Assembly: GCF_014066305.1 (NCBI RefSeq)
Contig: NW_023501082.1
Span: 124,001 to 188,000, forward strand
DNA length: 64,000 bases
DNA from: Letharia columbiana
Taxonomy: Eukaryota; Ascomycota; Lecanoromycetes; Lecanorales; Parmeliaceae
Reading direction: 5' to 3'
The notes beneath the pieces are model-generated. The model did not search any database. It saw only the letters and a program-made list of their open reading frames with translations, and was not told where the DNA came from. Made by a program: the position numbers and the translations under genes. Below, piece after piece: positions 21,393 through 33,065 of this stretch. Within the stretch, counting starts at the first letter, position 1; each line of letters opens with the position of its first letter.

Positions 21393-23088
21393 CTTGTTAA
21401 GATAGGGTACCTGACTGTCGGTAGTATGGTCGTGTCGAATAATGACAGAGGGGGTCGATGGAAGAGCTTAGATGGAAGGGTTGTGCAGACGCAATGCAGA
21501 GCCTTAATAACAAGAGTGAAGCGGTCCTAGATACAACATACCGTGATTTGGATTGGGGTCACAACAAAGTGTGGAATCACTACTGGAGAACCTTGACACG
21601 GAAGTTGGAGAGAATTTGCTGTAGGGCTCTAAAATATTCGCTAATGAGGTTTCTGGAGAATTGTTGTGGGGAGACTTGAAACAAAAAGGAAGGACTACGG
21701 GAAAAAGAAGGGGTATCCGTCAAAACAGGATTGAGAAGGGACTTCTCAAGCCGATGCACCTACAGATTGAGAAGGTGGTGAAGAGGAAGATCACCTGGTT
21801 TACTGTCCCGAGGGACTGGTCGAGCATCGTGCCCGGCCGCTCATGGTAACAAGTGCTTCCAATACTAACATATTTGGAGCCCAATGACCAGGTGTGTATT
21901 TAGAGATGCAGACTGCCAGCTCGTTTCAAAGCAAAGCATAACCATCTCTTTTATAAAAGAGGAATCGAAATGGATTGTTCGCGGCAGAAGATCGGAAGCA
22001 ACCAAAACTGCGTTCGCATCAAAGCAATAGACCAGAGCGTCTGCACATCGACGGCACGGTACCTGAATTATCCGTCAATTCTTCTAACTTCTTCCATGCG
22101 GGACGGCCAATCCCGTCATGTGGTCCGAGGAGGCGCTGGCGATCTCAGCCCCTTTGCTAGTGGACGCGTTGAAACCAAAGGCTCCTGCTGCAGGATCCCG
22201 CGTTGCAACATTGAGCGGCAGAACTGCCCAATAGAACTAACCAATAGCAAGCAAGGGCGGTACTTTAGCTGCTCTCGCTTTAGTGACATTTTACCCGGTC
22301 GACGGGCATATCCACGATAGAAGTCAACAACCGTGGAACTTTGAATGATCGAATTCGATTCTGAAGGTATAACTCGACTGCTTACAAAGGGTCCTGGGCT
22401 CGGTCGGAAGGAAGGAAGGAAGGAAGGATGGAAACTAAGGATACCGTCTTGGCATTCGCTCGTGCGTGGCATTGCATAGTCACGTGATGAATAGCGTTGC
22501 ATTGAGACTACCTTAGTATTGAGAGCTGGCTGCATAACCTTAGTGGCTGCTCCAAGAATTCTTGGGGGTATCCATTAGGCAGTGACCGCTTTCAATGGCG
22601 GTCATGCTCCTAGCGGTGGTTGTGCAGCTATGGAATGGGGTTTCTATCACGCACAATGAGGATACGCTATCACTGACCCGGAGGAGACAAATCGTTGCTT
22701 TCAGGCCCGAGCGGCAAGTTCTATGGCCATTCAGCCCATCTCCAACCTGTGATCTTATTCTTTCATCTACTGAAGGGCCACCTTCGTAAGACTTGGAAAG
22801 TCCACAAAATCAAGGAACCAACCCTATCCCTGAGTGTTGCCTGGACTCAGAGATCTTCGGCCTGAAACGGCCCAACGGTCTGCCGCCTAAAGTGTTTGGC
22901 AATCGAGGATATGCTTGATTCTAGCGGCTGCAATATTGGCTATGAAAGACAGGTTATGATCAAGCGGTAAGCATGATCGCTCTTCTCCCGGATTGACTCT
23001 ATCCGCAACCTGTTTACCACACCGCCTCAAATTCGAACGCTCATCACCTCCTCCTCTGTCCCCAATCTTCTCCCCAAGATCCTTCCTT
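21393..23088. other. Intergenic, no convincing gene
   Basis: Several 60-140-codon open frames on both strands lack protein-like composition or supporting introns. A (GGAA)n run lies at about 22405-22429. CTCTTTTATAAAAGAG at about 21948 is a perfect palindrome around a TATA-like sequence. Confidence 0.4.
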
Positions 23089-23316
23089 CTACCTTTTCTT
23101 ACCCCCGCTTGAACTAGCGCTGGCTTGAGCGTCTGCTCTGTCCTTTGCCTCCGCTATGTCCATTGCCTCCTTGATACGCGCTTTGTCTTTTTTCGCCATA
23201 ATGTTTTCCTTATCCGGTGTGCCGTCCTTCTTGGGCGGAGAGGGGAATTTTCGGAGCACTTTCTGGAGGTTTATGCTCGCTTTGGCGGCTGCGACGCTTT
23301 TGTTGTTTTTCGTCAT
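23089..23316 (-). CDS. Small Lys/Ala-rich protein, 75 aa
   Basis: Start taken at ATG 23316 (MTKNNKSVAAAKASINLQKV); the frame is open to an earlier ATG, but the extra 36 residues are Pro/Ser-rich and look like 5' leader. The product is very basic (KKDKARIKEAMDIAEAKDRA) and ends in a Ser-Gly-Lys tail. It is probably helical, and the size and composition suggest a nucleic-acid-associated or chaperone-like small protein, but no family is recognised. The short length leaves some doubt that it is translated. Confidence 0.45.
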   Translation of the reverse strand: MTKNNKSVAAAKASINLQKVLRKFPSPPKKDGTPDKENIMAKKDKARIKEAMDIAEAKDRADAQASASSSGGKKR

Positions 23317-23859
23317 TGTTGTCGGACTCTGGTGATTGTTTCCCAAGGAGATTGGTATGAGAGAAGGTGGTGAAGGAGAAAGACTGAAGAGACATGACAT
23401 TTCTGTGGGGGGGGGCTTGGTCATTTATACTTGTTCGTCTTCTCGTCCGTTTGTTTGTACGAAAACAAGGCTTTCCGAAAGGTTTGTGAAGGCCACGCTC
23501 CGTCGGAGCAGAGAAGATGCCTTCTTGAGGCGTTGGCATCTTGATCTGATTTACTCTGCAGGAATGATCGCCCGACGACCAAAATCCAGCATTGGTGAAG
23601 GCACTTACGATTGAGAACAATTCATTTGTGTAGAATGTTTGGAATTATCCCGTTGCGTGATCGCAACAGGCGGTACGTATTTGAACAAACACAGATTTCA
23701 CTAGCAGCCTTGAGTGGCCATTTTTTGCTTACTGAAGTGCCTTATGGTGATCTTCTGCTGTTAGTGAATGCCATAGCAGCAGAATCTATCAAATGCTAGA
23801 AGTGCGTCATCGTTGTCTTCGCCCCGTCAGCTTTTAGTCCACGAGCCTCGTCATATCTC

Positions 23860-24993
23860 TCAGGCGGCTTGTTCACCGAACCAGAACCAATCTTTCATGC
23901 TCTCATCGAAGCCTGCTTCGTTGTTGGTCTCCTCCACCGTCGATGACGTGTAAAGTTTGACATAACCCTCATCAGAGCTATCCTCAGGGTGATCTTCGAC
24001 CGTAGTAGTGCGAAAGTAGCTTCCCTCGCGAGCTACTGTCGGCACCTGGACCTTCGGATGTAAAGGCACCTCGGCATGAAACCGGGAGGCCTGACCACTT
24101 GTAAGAGGAATGGAAAGACTCTTTACATCAGGAGCCGATAACGCCTCTGAAGATCCCGCCATCCCCGTACTCTTCTCTCTAACTTCAGCAAAATTGGCAT
24201 ATTGGTGTTCACCGGTGAAGCAGGTGGCCGTACTAGGCGCAACGAACTCTTCGTCAGGCAGTTCCCCAGTCGCCAGAGCGTTGAATGGATATTTACCGCC
24301 GTACCCCAAATATCCTGTATTTGAGTAGCCGGATTTGTTGGCGCATGTAGTATGCTGGTAGGCAGGCCCGTTCGTGCCCCACAAAACGAGCGGTGGAGGA
24401 GCCGGCCCGAAATCGTTCTTTGCAGCATTGTGGAACACAGGTGGAACAAATGGATGTGGAACACCAGGAACGAAATCCATGCTGGGACGACGATAAATCG
24501 GAGCGCGGGGCGCCCCTTGAGGGTGATTCGGCATCTCTGGGCCATTTATGAACGAATGTTTTTCGGGCTGACGGGGAAAGCCACCCAAGCTGACATCCAC
24601 TGGCCTATTGGCATGTGGTGGCCAACCTGGATACGTCATCCTACCATACGGATCCGCTGCAGGAGACACCGCAGGGAGGTCTCCGAGCGGCCAACATCCA
24701 GGATATCCTTGCCGATGAATAGATTGATGGTAATCCTCGTCACGGAAGATACTGGGGTGATGATACCCAGGTATGCTCGATATTTGCGGAGCCCCTATAC
24801 GAAGCCTACGGGCTAAATCTGCGAAGTAGAGGGCTTCCTCGCGAATATCAGAATCGATCCACCATGTACGCGGATTGATATAGTTGGTGTGATATTCAAG
24901 GGTGTGGGAACCCCATAACACTGCTGAGACGTGATCGAATGTGGCTTTGTCCATGAAGGGCCGAATTTGTTTATGGTGTTGCTGAGACATCAT
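23860..24993 (-). CDS. Uncharacterised fungal protein, 377 aa
   Basis: Start chosen at ATG 24993 (MMSQQHHKQIRPFMDKATFD). Just upstream lies a canonical intron (GTAAGT...GCACTAAC...CCAG, 52 bp, about 24999-25050), so the leader is probably a spliced 5' UTR rather than coding. Residues about 15-75 form an ordered segment (HVSAVLWGSHTLEYHTNYIN, RTWWIDSDIREEALYFADLA) that looks conserved and helical. The rest is Pro/Gly/Tyr-rich and disordered, ending in an acidic tail with MKDWFWFGEQAA at the C-terminus. No signal peptide or membrane segment. I do not recognise the family; a regulatory or scaffold role is possible from the layout only. Confidence 0.65.
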   Translation of the reverse strand: MMSQQHHKQIRPFMDKATFDHVSAVLWGSHTLEYHTNYINPRTWWIDSDIREEALYFADLARRLRIGAPQISSIPGYHHPSIFRDEDYHQSIHRQGYPGCWPLGDLPAVSPAADPYGRMTYPGWPPHANRPVDVSLGGFPRQPEKHSFINGPEMPNHPQGAPRAPIYRRPSMDFVPGVPHPFVPPVFHNAAKNDFGPAPPPLVLWGTNGPAYQHTTCANKSGYSNTGYLGYGGKYPFNALATGELPDEEFVAPSTATCFTGEHQYANFAEVREKSTGMAGSSEALSAPDVKSLSIPLTSGQASRFHAEVPLHPKVQVPTVAREGSYFRTTTVEDHPEDSSDEGYVKLYTSSTVEETNNEAGFDESMKDWFWFGEQAA

Positions 24994-25170
24994 GAAGACC
25001 CTGGCAAAGGTTAGTGCTATGCTGCTGTAGTTGAGGGATGTCTGGTACTTACTAGGGCCTATTTCGATAAAATCTAAGGTCTCTTTACTTGGTGTTGAAT
25101 AGGCTTCGATATGGAAGACAATGGTGGTGGCTGTTGACTGAAGATGTTGGATTGACGAAGAGGGTTGCAA

Positions 25171-26194
25171 AGAAGAGAATTCTGGACACGATTTGAGATC
25201 TTATAGTGCTAAATGCTTGTGTCAGCAAGTGTGCGTCATCACTCGAAAGACTGAAGCGGCAAGTCAGTGTTGACGACGTCAACGAGTTAAGAGAGTGTAT
25301 TGTAAAAATGCATGATCCCTGCGCTTCACCATGAGGAAGGAATGTGTACGAATGAATACCCCACCATGGCAGTCAAAAAGAAACAACACAATAACCACAA
25401 CACCATTGTAACAACGCTATTAGGAGTTGAACCTATTATGGCATGAAATGAAACTCTGCAAAACTCGAAAATCCTCCTCGAGGTGTGGCGACGCCTACTA
25501 TATATGTTTCAGCTAATGAACCCATGAGCTCTGGGTAGCTTGTTGAGAAGGGCGAAGGCACTGACGATGTTATAATCTGTTGTCAAGCTAAGCGCAGCAC
25601 AGGTATGTTATTTGTCGGTTTGCACCTCGACATGGCGTGATTGTCGATCCACGCGTGCGCTCTTTTGCCGATTTGTAAGATCTACCTGACTGCCTAATTC
25701 CATGGTGGAGCTGTTGCATGCTTCGATCAAACAGAAATGTATGCTATGAACGAACAATAGTGGTCTGACAGAGCAAAAGGAGCGTGTAAAAGAAGCTTCT
25801 CTCACACAGCTGGCTTGGGTCTTTCTTTAGATGTGGCCAACGGAGAACGCGAGAAAATTTGTAGTTGCGACGTTTATTATTGCGCTGGACACTGAAGGCA
25901 TCAACATCGATCATTACTGCAGTGGTAGTATCTAAGATGATTCGGCTTCGAGACAGTGAATTGTATTGTTTATGGAACACTCATGCGTCTTGTCGAAAGG
26001 TCTACCAGATCAACCTCTATGCTCCACCTACTTTACCTAGCAAGAGAGAGAACGAGGCAATGTCTCAGGTCATGTCCTAAAGACAATCTCGCCAGAAACT
26101 CCTTCTTTCCCAGCCCTATCCTGAGTGAAAATTTGCGCACATCCAATTTCGCAAGTCCATCTCCCAACACTACCCCCCTGCGTCACGAAGACTC
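25171..26194. other. Intergenic
   Basis: Promoter side of the 23860-24993 gene (5' leader to about 25170) and 3' flank of the 26195-27241 gene. No gene recognised. Confidence 0.45.
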
Positions 26195-27241
26195 TCAATG
26201 CCTGCGACGATCACCCGGACGAGGGCCGCCTCGAGGATCATAACAAGTCTCGTCCAAAGGGGTACCATCCGCCGTGGGAGGTCCGCGCTGGGTGCCACGG
26301 AGAGGAGCACCATGGCCAGCACCGGTGCGACCATCAGCCTGCGCAGAGCGAGCCGAAAGCGGTGGTTGCGCCGGCAGCGCAAAAGTGAACGGCGAGGGTG
26401 GTATCCTCCCGCCGCTCGGAATAGGGAAAGTGACGCGAGGAGGCTGCACGCTACGAGGCGGTAGTGGAGGAGACTGCGCCCTACGTGGAGGACGCGAGAT
26501 GGGGCCACGACGAGTAGTGGGCCGTATGACTTCACGTGCATCATCGTCGTAGTCGTCGTCATCATCCTCGAACTCGTCGACATTGCTCGCGAAGGTGGAG
26601 GATTGGGAATCTGTCTCACGAGAGTGATCGGTGCCATGTCTTCGGAGAGTGCGATCGGCAGAAAAGCGGCTAGTGCTAGTACCAGGACTGTGAGCCAGAG
26701 TATCATTGTCGGAGTAAGCCTCATCAAAGGGATCGTCATCGAAGGAGTCGCCATCGAGTGAATCGTCACAGTCACGGCAACCGGTCCCGCATCGACTTTC
26801 AGAGCCGTGTGACGGACCGGTCGCGTGGTGCATTTCGTCCTCGCGAGGACGAGGACGAGAGATGAGGGTTCGATCGTTGTTGGAACGCTCAGCTTCTTCG
26901 CGAGGACTAGGACGAGGAACAAGGCTCCGATCGTGAGTGGACCGGCCGCCTTCCTGAGAACGGTGCTCAGACCCGTGAGGACGAGGACGAGAGACAAGGC
27001 CTCTATCGTGGCTGGAACGCCCGCCTTCATGGGAACGATGTCCAGAACCACGGAGACCGGAGACATCACGGCCCGTCATCCTGCCATGTTCCGTCCCGGC
27101 GCGGGCAGCTTCCTCCAAATACTCCTCGAAGCTCAATTCACTCGCGTACGGATGTTGGTCGTTGTATTGTCTCCGCATCTGGCGGTAGTCCTCTTCGCTC
27201 ATGTCGTTGACTGTACGCGCAGCAGCACGTGCTTGTGACAT
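26195..27241 (-). CDS. Arg/Asp/Ser-rich low-complexity protein, 348 aa
   Basis: Single open frame from ATG 27241, starting MSQARAAARTVNDMSEEDYR, with a short helical N-terminus (SEEDYRQMRRQY, then ELSFEEYLEEAARA). Residues about 65-135 hold three diverged copies of a GGRSSHDRGLVSRPRP-type unit of about 22 residues. Next come an acidic stretch (DSLDGDSFDDDPFDEAYSDN), a VDEFEDDDDDYDDDA run, and a Pro/Arg-rich C-terminal third with PxxP motifs (RAQSPPLPPRSVQPPR). No catalytic or membrane feature. Unlike most cluster members the frame is intact. Likely an intrinsically disordered protein with alternating charge blocks, a design common in proteins that form condensates or bind RNA; that role is inference. 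Confidence 0.65.
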   Translation of the reverse strand: MSQARAAARTVNDMSEEDYRQMRRQYNDQHPYASELSFEEYLEEAARAGTEHGRMTGRDVSGLRGSGHRSHEGGRSSHDRGLVSRPRPHGSEHRSQEGGRSTHDRSLVPRPSPREEAERSNNDRTLISRPRPREDEMHHATGPSHGSESRCGTGCRDCDDSLDGDSFDDDPFDEAYSDNDTLAHSPGTSTSRFSADRTLRRHGTDHSRETDSQSSTFASNVDEFEDDDDDYDDDAREVIRPTTRRGPISRPPRRAQSPPLPPRSVQPPRVTFPIPSGGRIPPSPFTFALPAQPPLSARSAQADGRTGAGHGAPLRGTQRGPPTADGTPLDETCYDPRGGPRPGDRRRH

Positions 27242-28615
27242 TTTCTTGCAGTTGGACGACGCGTCTGTTGGGAGAGGCGGAGTGTAAGTGAAGAGTTTGA
27301 GGTGCGCTGGGGATGGTGTTGTCTGTCTGGGTTGATGACAGAAGGATGTTGGGTAAGGTGTGGTGTGCGCATGTGTATGGATAGAGGGTGAAAGGCAAAG
27401 GAAGAGTGTGGTAGAGATGTGGAATAGGAGTACGGGGACTGAGAGTGGAGGTGTTGTGTGCCTTACCTCTGGTGTCCTTTTGTTGTTGGCCAGACGCTTT
27501 CACTAAGCAGTCTGATTGCACAGCATGTATGTTCTCTTTGGAAATGTTTTTGGAGAAGACAGCTGTCGGAAGCTGTACAGAATCGAAGGTCGGGTTGATG
27601 GTTGTAGAAAAGTGAACGTTATAGTTGCCGAGCGTTCATAAACGCTTTGAAGGAAATTACGTGGCCTCTTGGATATTGAGTGCTAGAGTGGAATACACGG
27701 AAAGATCACATGCAATAAAGAAAAGTGTGTTGGCAATGTCACGGAAGAACCTGCATCAGCCATTGGCTTACCGGAAGAGCTGTTCAACGAGCCCGGACCA
27801 CGAACAGAAAGCACGCATCATGCATATTTCTATGCTCTATGTCAACTTGCCACTGCACCGTGAACACTTCAAAGAGGTAACAGCAGAGAAGCAGCAGTAA
27901 GAATGGATAGATGAATCATTTCCCCATACATTTTGTAATCTCGGAGGCAAATACCGGTCATTGCTGGCTGGATGCATGCACCAACCAGAACCCTATATTG
28001 CGTACATGGAGTCTGTTGAATCATACTGTGTACGCTTGAGCACATTCGCCACTATGGCGTCCGCGGGGGGTTTCAAAAGCAATTGCCGTCAATCGTTCCT
28101 TCTCCAACGTCTTTATTCCAATCCCTTGTTTTTTCCTCGATCTTGCAGAGCCACGAAGTCGCAGACCAGAGGCCAGGGAGCCAGCGTTAGTAGATCGAAT
28201 GCAGTCTCTGCCTAGCTGGTCCAAATGATGATGGTGTAGAGCAAGGGAGAACCCTGCACTTTGTCCGCGAATCTGGGCTGCATAGGCCGGTGGCCAGATA
28301 AGTGTCCTTAGATGCCCAGGAAATTGGCATTAGCTTTGGACTCAGGAGAGGATATCATATGGCTCCATCGGAAAAACGCCAGGATTTGCCGCGCAATCAT
28401 GTGGTTGAAAGCGATGTATGTCCTCCAGGCTGGCTCTGCTGTCAGTCCAAATCTGACATTTCCGGGGTAATATTTCCATGAATCCGGTGCATTTGAAGAT
28501 CTGCAAGCATACAAACGCGATGTAGCGACTGATGGAAGACCACCAGATAGCGCGGAACTCCTCGTACGTAGTTCCGAATTCGGCAGTCGGAGGGAAGAGA
28601 CCCTGAGAAACATCC
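27242..28615. other. Intergenic
   Basis: Upstream region of the 27241 gene and 3' flank of the GT8 gene. Pyrimidine-rich on the minus strand near 27250-27450, typical of a fungal promoter/5' UTR. No gene seen. Confidence 0.45.
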
Positions 28616-29623
28616 TCATAAAAGCTCTAAGGCTTGCTCTGAGCCACGGTAATAGCCGTCCATCTCGCCCCTAGCGATATACCACAGCTTCCTCAGATCC
28701 GGGTCCAAGCGGATCTTCTCATCCCACCATTTCTCGTGCAAGCTGTGTGCCCCAGCTTCATACTCCTTCATGCTCGGCCACGTCGTAGTCCATTTGTAGT
28801 AGATGTCCGTCCACGGCATCGGCCCCGCTCTTCGATGCGCATAATTCAACAATCCTTGTTCCATATCGTTGGAGTTGAAGCGATCTTTGATTTTTGTCAT
28901 GGTGAGATAGTAGTTGAACATCTCGATGCTGGGCTGGCAGAGGAAGAAGCCGCCAGAGAAATAGTCACCGGCAGGCGGCGGGTAGGGATGGACGCGTCCT
29001 TCCATGTATTGCTGGGCGGAGAATATGTAAGATCTGGGCAATGGGCCTTCGTCTTCCACTGCCAATTCTGGCTTTGGTGTGAGGGGCTCTGTGGTGGGGT
29101 CGGTGAAGATGCCGTCCATGCGCTCCGCAACGTACATATCTGCATCCATGAAGAGGACTTTCTCAAAATGGGTCAATTCGAGCATTCGGAGCTTAGACAT
29201 CATGTCTCTCCATCTTTCTAGGCCTGGCTTCATCCATGATTCTGATATCCTTTCGATCACTTTCACTGTTGCTCCATCTTTTCTCAGCCGCTCCAATTTT
29301 GACTCAGGTATGTCCGGAGTTGCGAGGACGACGAAAGGGATGGAGGTGTTGGTGCCTGTTCTCGGGGCGTGCAATAGCTGGTATGCCAGAACTCGCGTTC
29401 CGACAAAGTATTCATCCTCGTCATCCGGCACAGTCTTGTTGTCGAGTTTCGGATTTGAGGCGAGCAAGGTGACGAAAGCGTATGGCGAGTTGAGGGTGAG
29501 TGAGGATGTAGAAGATTTGGAAGAGGATGGATGATTTCGGGCTAGATTCAGAGGGTCAAAGGTGAATGCCAGAATAACGATTACGATCAAAGTGCCAACG
29601 GTAGCTTGAAATCTTTTGTTCAT
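28616..29623 (-). CDS. Type II membrane glycosyltransferase, GT8 (glycogenin-like) family
   Basis: Intronless 335-aa frame from ATG 29623. Residues about 8-24 (VGTLIVIVILAFTF) are a signal anchor after a short basic tail, followed by a Ser-rich stem, as in Golgi-resident type II transferases. The catalytic domain begins with YAFVTLLAS (about 48) and has the metal-binding DxD at residues 160-162 (LFMDADMYV). Later come FSGGFFLCQPS, DMEQGLLNYAH and WPSMKEYEAGAHSLHEKWW, the order found in fungal GT8 proteins such as K. lactis Gnt1-type N-acetylglucosaminyltransferases. It should transfer a sugar from a nucleotide donor in the Golgi; donor and acceptor cannot be read from sequence. All recognisable motifs are intact. 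Confidence 0.85.
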   Translation of the reverse strand: MNKRFQATVGTLIVIVILAFTFDPLNLARNHPSSSKSSTSSLTLNSPYAFVTLLASNPKLDNKTVPDDEDEYFVGTRVLAYQLLHAPRTGTNTSIPFVVLATPDIPESKLERLRKDGATVKVIERISESWMKPGLERWRDMMSKLRMLELTHFEKVLFMDADMYVAERMDGIFTDPTTEPLTPKPELAVEDEGPLPRSYIFSAQQYMEGRVHPYPPPAGDYFSGGFFLCQPSIEMFNYYLTMTKIKDRFNSNDMEQGLLNYAHRRAGPMPWTDIYYKWTTTWPSMKEYEAGAHSLHEKWWDEKIRLDPDLRKLWYIARGEMDGYYRGSEQALELL

Positions 29624-31382
29624 AACTGTGAGGTAGCAAGGCCTCTTTCAATGGAACTGCGTAGCAGCTATGCAATCACGAGGTCTAGATGCGTAGTTGC
29701 GAGAATAGATAGATCAGTTGCTAGATGAACTAACAACTAAAGAAAGAAGAAGGGAAAAAGGGGACTCGCGAGTATTTATGACTTCTGCCAAGCATGTTGG
29801 ATACTCGCCCCAGCTGCGTAGCTTGCAACCTAGGCTCTGAGTACTTCCACCCTTACAATGCCGCGGGATGCATTTCCCTGCCAGAGGGGAGGATGACGAA
29901 GGGGTATGTAGAGCATGAAAGGCGCCAAAGGTGCGCTTGCGACCTAGGCAGAGGGTGTAGAGGATGGGGGTAGGGTAATTGTGAAAGAGAACAAAGACAT
30001 TGACGGCTTATCTCGTTTGTCTCAAGGACAGCTGTCCGATTGCGCCGCGCATGTACTTTATGGCGCACTACCGCTTGTTGGTTGGTTGGGGGCTTGGGCT
30101 TGGTGAGCCGAAGAGTTCCAGAGTTGAGGCGGGATCCGCTGTGCCATTGTTGGTGGTGACCGAGACCCAAACTTTGCGCCGCAATACTCAAGCGAAGATG
30201 GAAACGGCGCCAAGTCTAGATCCTCGTATTTACGTGGAAGTGGTAATTTTCCTGCAGGTCTAACATAGTATCATAATTCCTCAATTCTCAAGTTTGACGA
30301 CAGAAAGATTAGGTACATGTTTACTCACAACATTGAGTTGAGCATTTTCTATGCCATAGATATTGTGTCAAAGTGGTTTGTGATGGAGATATGTTCAAAC
30401 AGATACTGTAATTTTAAAATGAACTACTGAGAATATCAGCTTAGGGGTAAATACGCAGTAAGGGAATCACGGAACGACGAGTCTGCACGTTACCCCCATT
30501 TGCACGCTCTTAAATCCGATAAACCCGACATAGATAGCTACCACTACCATGGCTACCACTACCACTCATCTAAATGGCCTACCACCATAGTCTACCATAA
30601 TGGCCAATGCTACGGTACCATAATTACTGGAAGCCACCACGATTTCTCGGTTCACCGAAAATGCTCCATCTTATTCATACTGTAGACATACCTATCCGTA
30701 TCGGTACCAGGATATTGTACTTTAGGCAACCACAAACCGTAGTCTCCTTGATTGTACTTTCATGTCTTCAGTCAAAGATTTCATTAGATGTCATGCGCAT
30801 TATTTCTTTCTATGAGTGATTCATCAATCCCCGCCGGCCTGCTGTGAAGTCAGTCTGGACCAAAGCAGACATGAAGATCATATGGTCCGCTATCGACAAG
30901 ATGATGCATTGACTCTCAAGTGCTCATACTGCCAGCTCATTCAGAGAATTGCGATTGAAGTGATGCGACTGACCAACGAAGCAAAGGGGAGCTGATTGAC
31001 CTCGGGCACTGACTGAAGGCCGACAGCAACGCTTGCTGCATTTTTACACACGGCACCGTGCTAGTACTCTACATATATAATGTCCGGAACCTTGCGATAG
31101 AGTTGAGGGTACTATGTTACAAAAAGACCTCGTTGAGCACTGGAGAGACTATTGCGATCTGGGAATCGTTAGCATTGACTGAAACTGACTAAGTTCGAAC
31201 CTACAGAGGACAGCAGAAGGACCCATGATCGACTTTAGTTGTGAAGTGCAGCTGTGAATAAATGCCAAGACCTAGGACCAGACACCCCACAAGCGTCAAC
31301 ACAACGGGGATCACGCTACTGGGTCTAGGGGGTCACTATCTATCTCAGGGCCGTCTCAGTCTACAGCTGCCACCACAGTCCT
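29624..31382. other. Intergenic
   Basis: Divergent promoter region between the GT8 gene and the J-domain gene. It holds a degenerate run of CTACCA/CCATAG trinucleotide-like repeats at about 30535-30605. No gene recognised. Confidence 0.45.
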
Positions 31383-32514
31383 ATGAACTTCTTCCACTAC
31401 GACTACCCCAGTCCCATTCATCTTCATGAATCTGTCAGTCTCTACCACTACAACACCTCGGTTGCCACCTCTTATCACGACTCGATCGAGCAGCACATCA
31501 TGAATGCCCCGGCTGGCAGGTGCTTCTACGAAGCACTTGGGGTCCCTCCAAATGCCAAAAAGCAGGAGATCAAGCATGCTTACAGAAGACTTGCACTGCA
31601 ATTACACCCGGACAAGAACCAGGGAGACCCAAGCGCCAAAGAGTTGTTCCAAGAGGTCAGCAATAGCCATTGTCGTTGAAATCCATTGCTGATGATCTCT
31701 GGTTTGCACCAAGATCCAAGCCGCTTATGAAGCCCTCTGTGAGGATGACAAACGCGCAAATTACGATAAATTTGCCGCATTTAAACCATCAAATCCATCA
31801 GTACGCACATGGAGAGAACCATATTACGAGCCCTATAACGCTTATACACGAGATCCTTCTTTCTGGTCAGCAGAATTACGCGAAATGACCGTCCAGAAAT
31901 GTGCAAGAATCACAAAAATCCAACATCTCGAACGTGAGATTCGGGAATTATTGGTCAGCCTCAACGACTTGTTCGATGCAGAGGACAGAGCGGTCAGCAT
32001 GGAGAAGAAAGCACAAGGCTGGTTCTCCTCCTTCATCAAGTCGCGTCCCCCCAAAGTCAACGCCCAGCGGCATCGACAATTCTTAACGAAATCTGCTTAT
32101 ATCAACGCCCACCTTAACACGGCAAAAAACGAGCTCCGGACCGCCCATGAAGACCACAGAAGTTTGCTCGAAAAGGACAACAACCGGAAGACCTGGTGGG
32201 CCAGGGAGAGGGTCAGACGAGTCGAGGAGGAGAACAGAAGAGCAGCAACGACGGCGGCGGAGGCGGCACGTCGAAGAGCCGAGAGGATGCGTGAGCATGG
32301 AACGATGGACTCGGAAGAGGCGAGGGCAGCAGAGGAAATACGCCGGCAAGCGCGGGAGAAGGCAACAAGGATAGCACGAGCGGCAAGAGCGGAGGAAGAA
32401 TCTCGCAAGAGAGCCGAGAGGGTACGGGAAGACCCCGAAGCAGCGAAGGAGACACAAAGAGAAGCTTCTGAGTGGTTAGCGCAACAGAGGGAGGAGGCGG
32501 AACGTCAGAGATGA
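31383..32514 (+). CDS. J-domain (DnaJ/Hsp40) protein with charged coiled-coil tail
   Basis: Exons 31383-31655 and 31714-32514 are joined across a 58-bp intron (donor GTCAGC, a weak form; acceptor CAAG) in phase 0, giving 357 aa. A second in-frame ATG at 31500 ([15 protein letters not shown]) may be the true start, since the J domain begins there. The J domain is complete: [20 protein letters not shown], the HPD motif in [12 protein letters not shown], and helix IV completed across the splice (ELFQE joined to [14 protein letters not shown]). The rest is a long Arg/Glu/Ala-rich helix. There is no Gly/Phe region or zinc finger, so it is a class C J protein. It should stimulate an Hsp70 ATPase; the tail presumably sets location or partner. 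Confidence 0.85.
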
Positions 32515-32727
32515 TGGGATTCAGGAGTCATCCATTACTACCACAAAGAGATCCCCCAGATGAGATAGGCAAGAGCACCAGCCCAGTCAGTCGCTATATC
32601 CGATGTGACCATTCCCGGCACGAATCCCTCCACGCCCAAGTAGGTAGATGCACACCGTGAGCGTTCGTGTTCCTCACAGCTTTGATAACCAAACACACCC
32701 CTCTATCGTACCCTCGCTACCAAACTA

Positions 32728-33065
32728 TCATCTCCTGACCGCATCATGACCCCATATCCCACACGTCAAGAACATCAGCCGCCTTAGAGTATCCGCCCGA
32801 TCCGAAAACCACAGTAGTTCCCAACCCTGACCGAAGCTGAAGCGAACCAGCGTCACGTCTCCCACGCGAGGCAAGTCAACGGCCGCGGACATCGACATTT
32901 GGATACCAGCCCCAGGGGTGGGTTTATCCGCGTACAGATCCCATATCCCGGCTTCTGCGCCGCTGGTGCGAGCCAGGTCTGGGGCAGTTGTAGATGGAAG
33001 TTTAGGATCGATTTCTAAGGACGTTGGTTTCGTGATTGGGAGGAGGAGGAGGAGGAGGAGGAGGC
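32728..33065 (-). CDS. Uncharacterised C-terminal coding exon
   Basis: On the minus strand an open frame ends at the TGA 32728-32730 and reads GIWDLYADKPTPGAGIQMSM, AAVDLPRVGDVTLVRFSFGQ and GWELLWFSDRADTLRRLMFL, which looks like real, partly beta-sheet protein. Upstream the frame passes into a (CTC)n microsatellite at 33038-33065. Beyond that a different frame (RLTFATPEPDIRTLEHDA) looks coding, so the repeat may have shifted the frame or a short intron was missed. No ATG was found in frame upstream. A TATATAAA box lies about 33270 on this strand. Family not recognised. Confidence 0.4.
33038..33065. repeat. (GAG)n microsatellite
   Basis: Eight or nine GAG units within or beside the coding frame described above. 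Confidence 0.9.

Noticed and set aside
26170..27069. 299-codon minus-strand frame in another register of the 26195-27241 gene
   Set aside because: Val/Leu/Pro-rich out-of-frame product of a repeat-rich gene; lacks the ordered N-terminus of the chosen frame.
28736..29534. Plus-strand open frames opposite the GT8 gene
   Set aside because: Antisense shadows; the GT8 frame has all family motifs.
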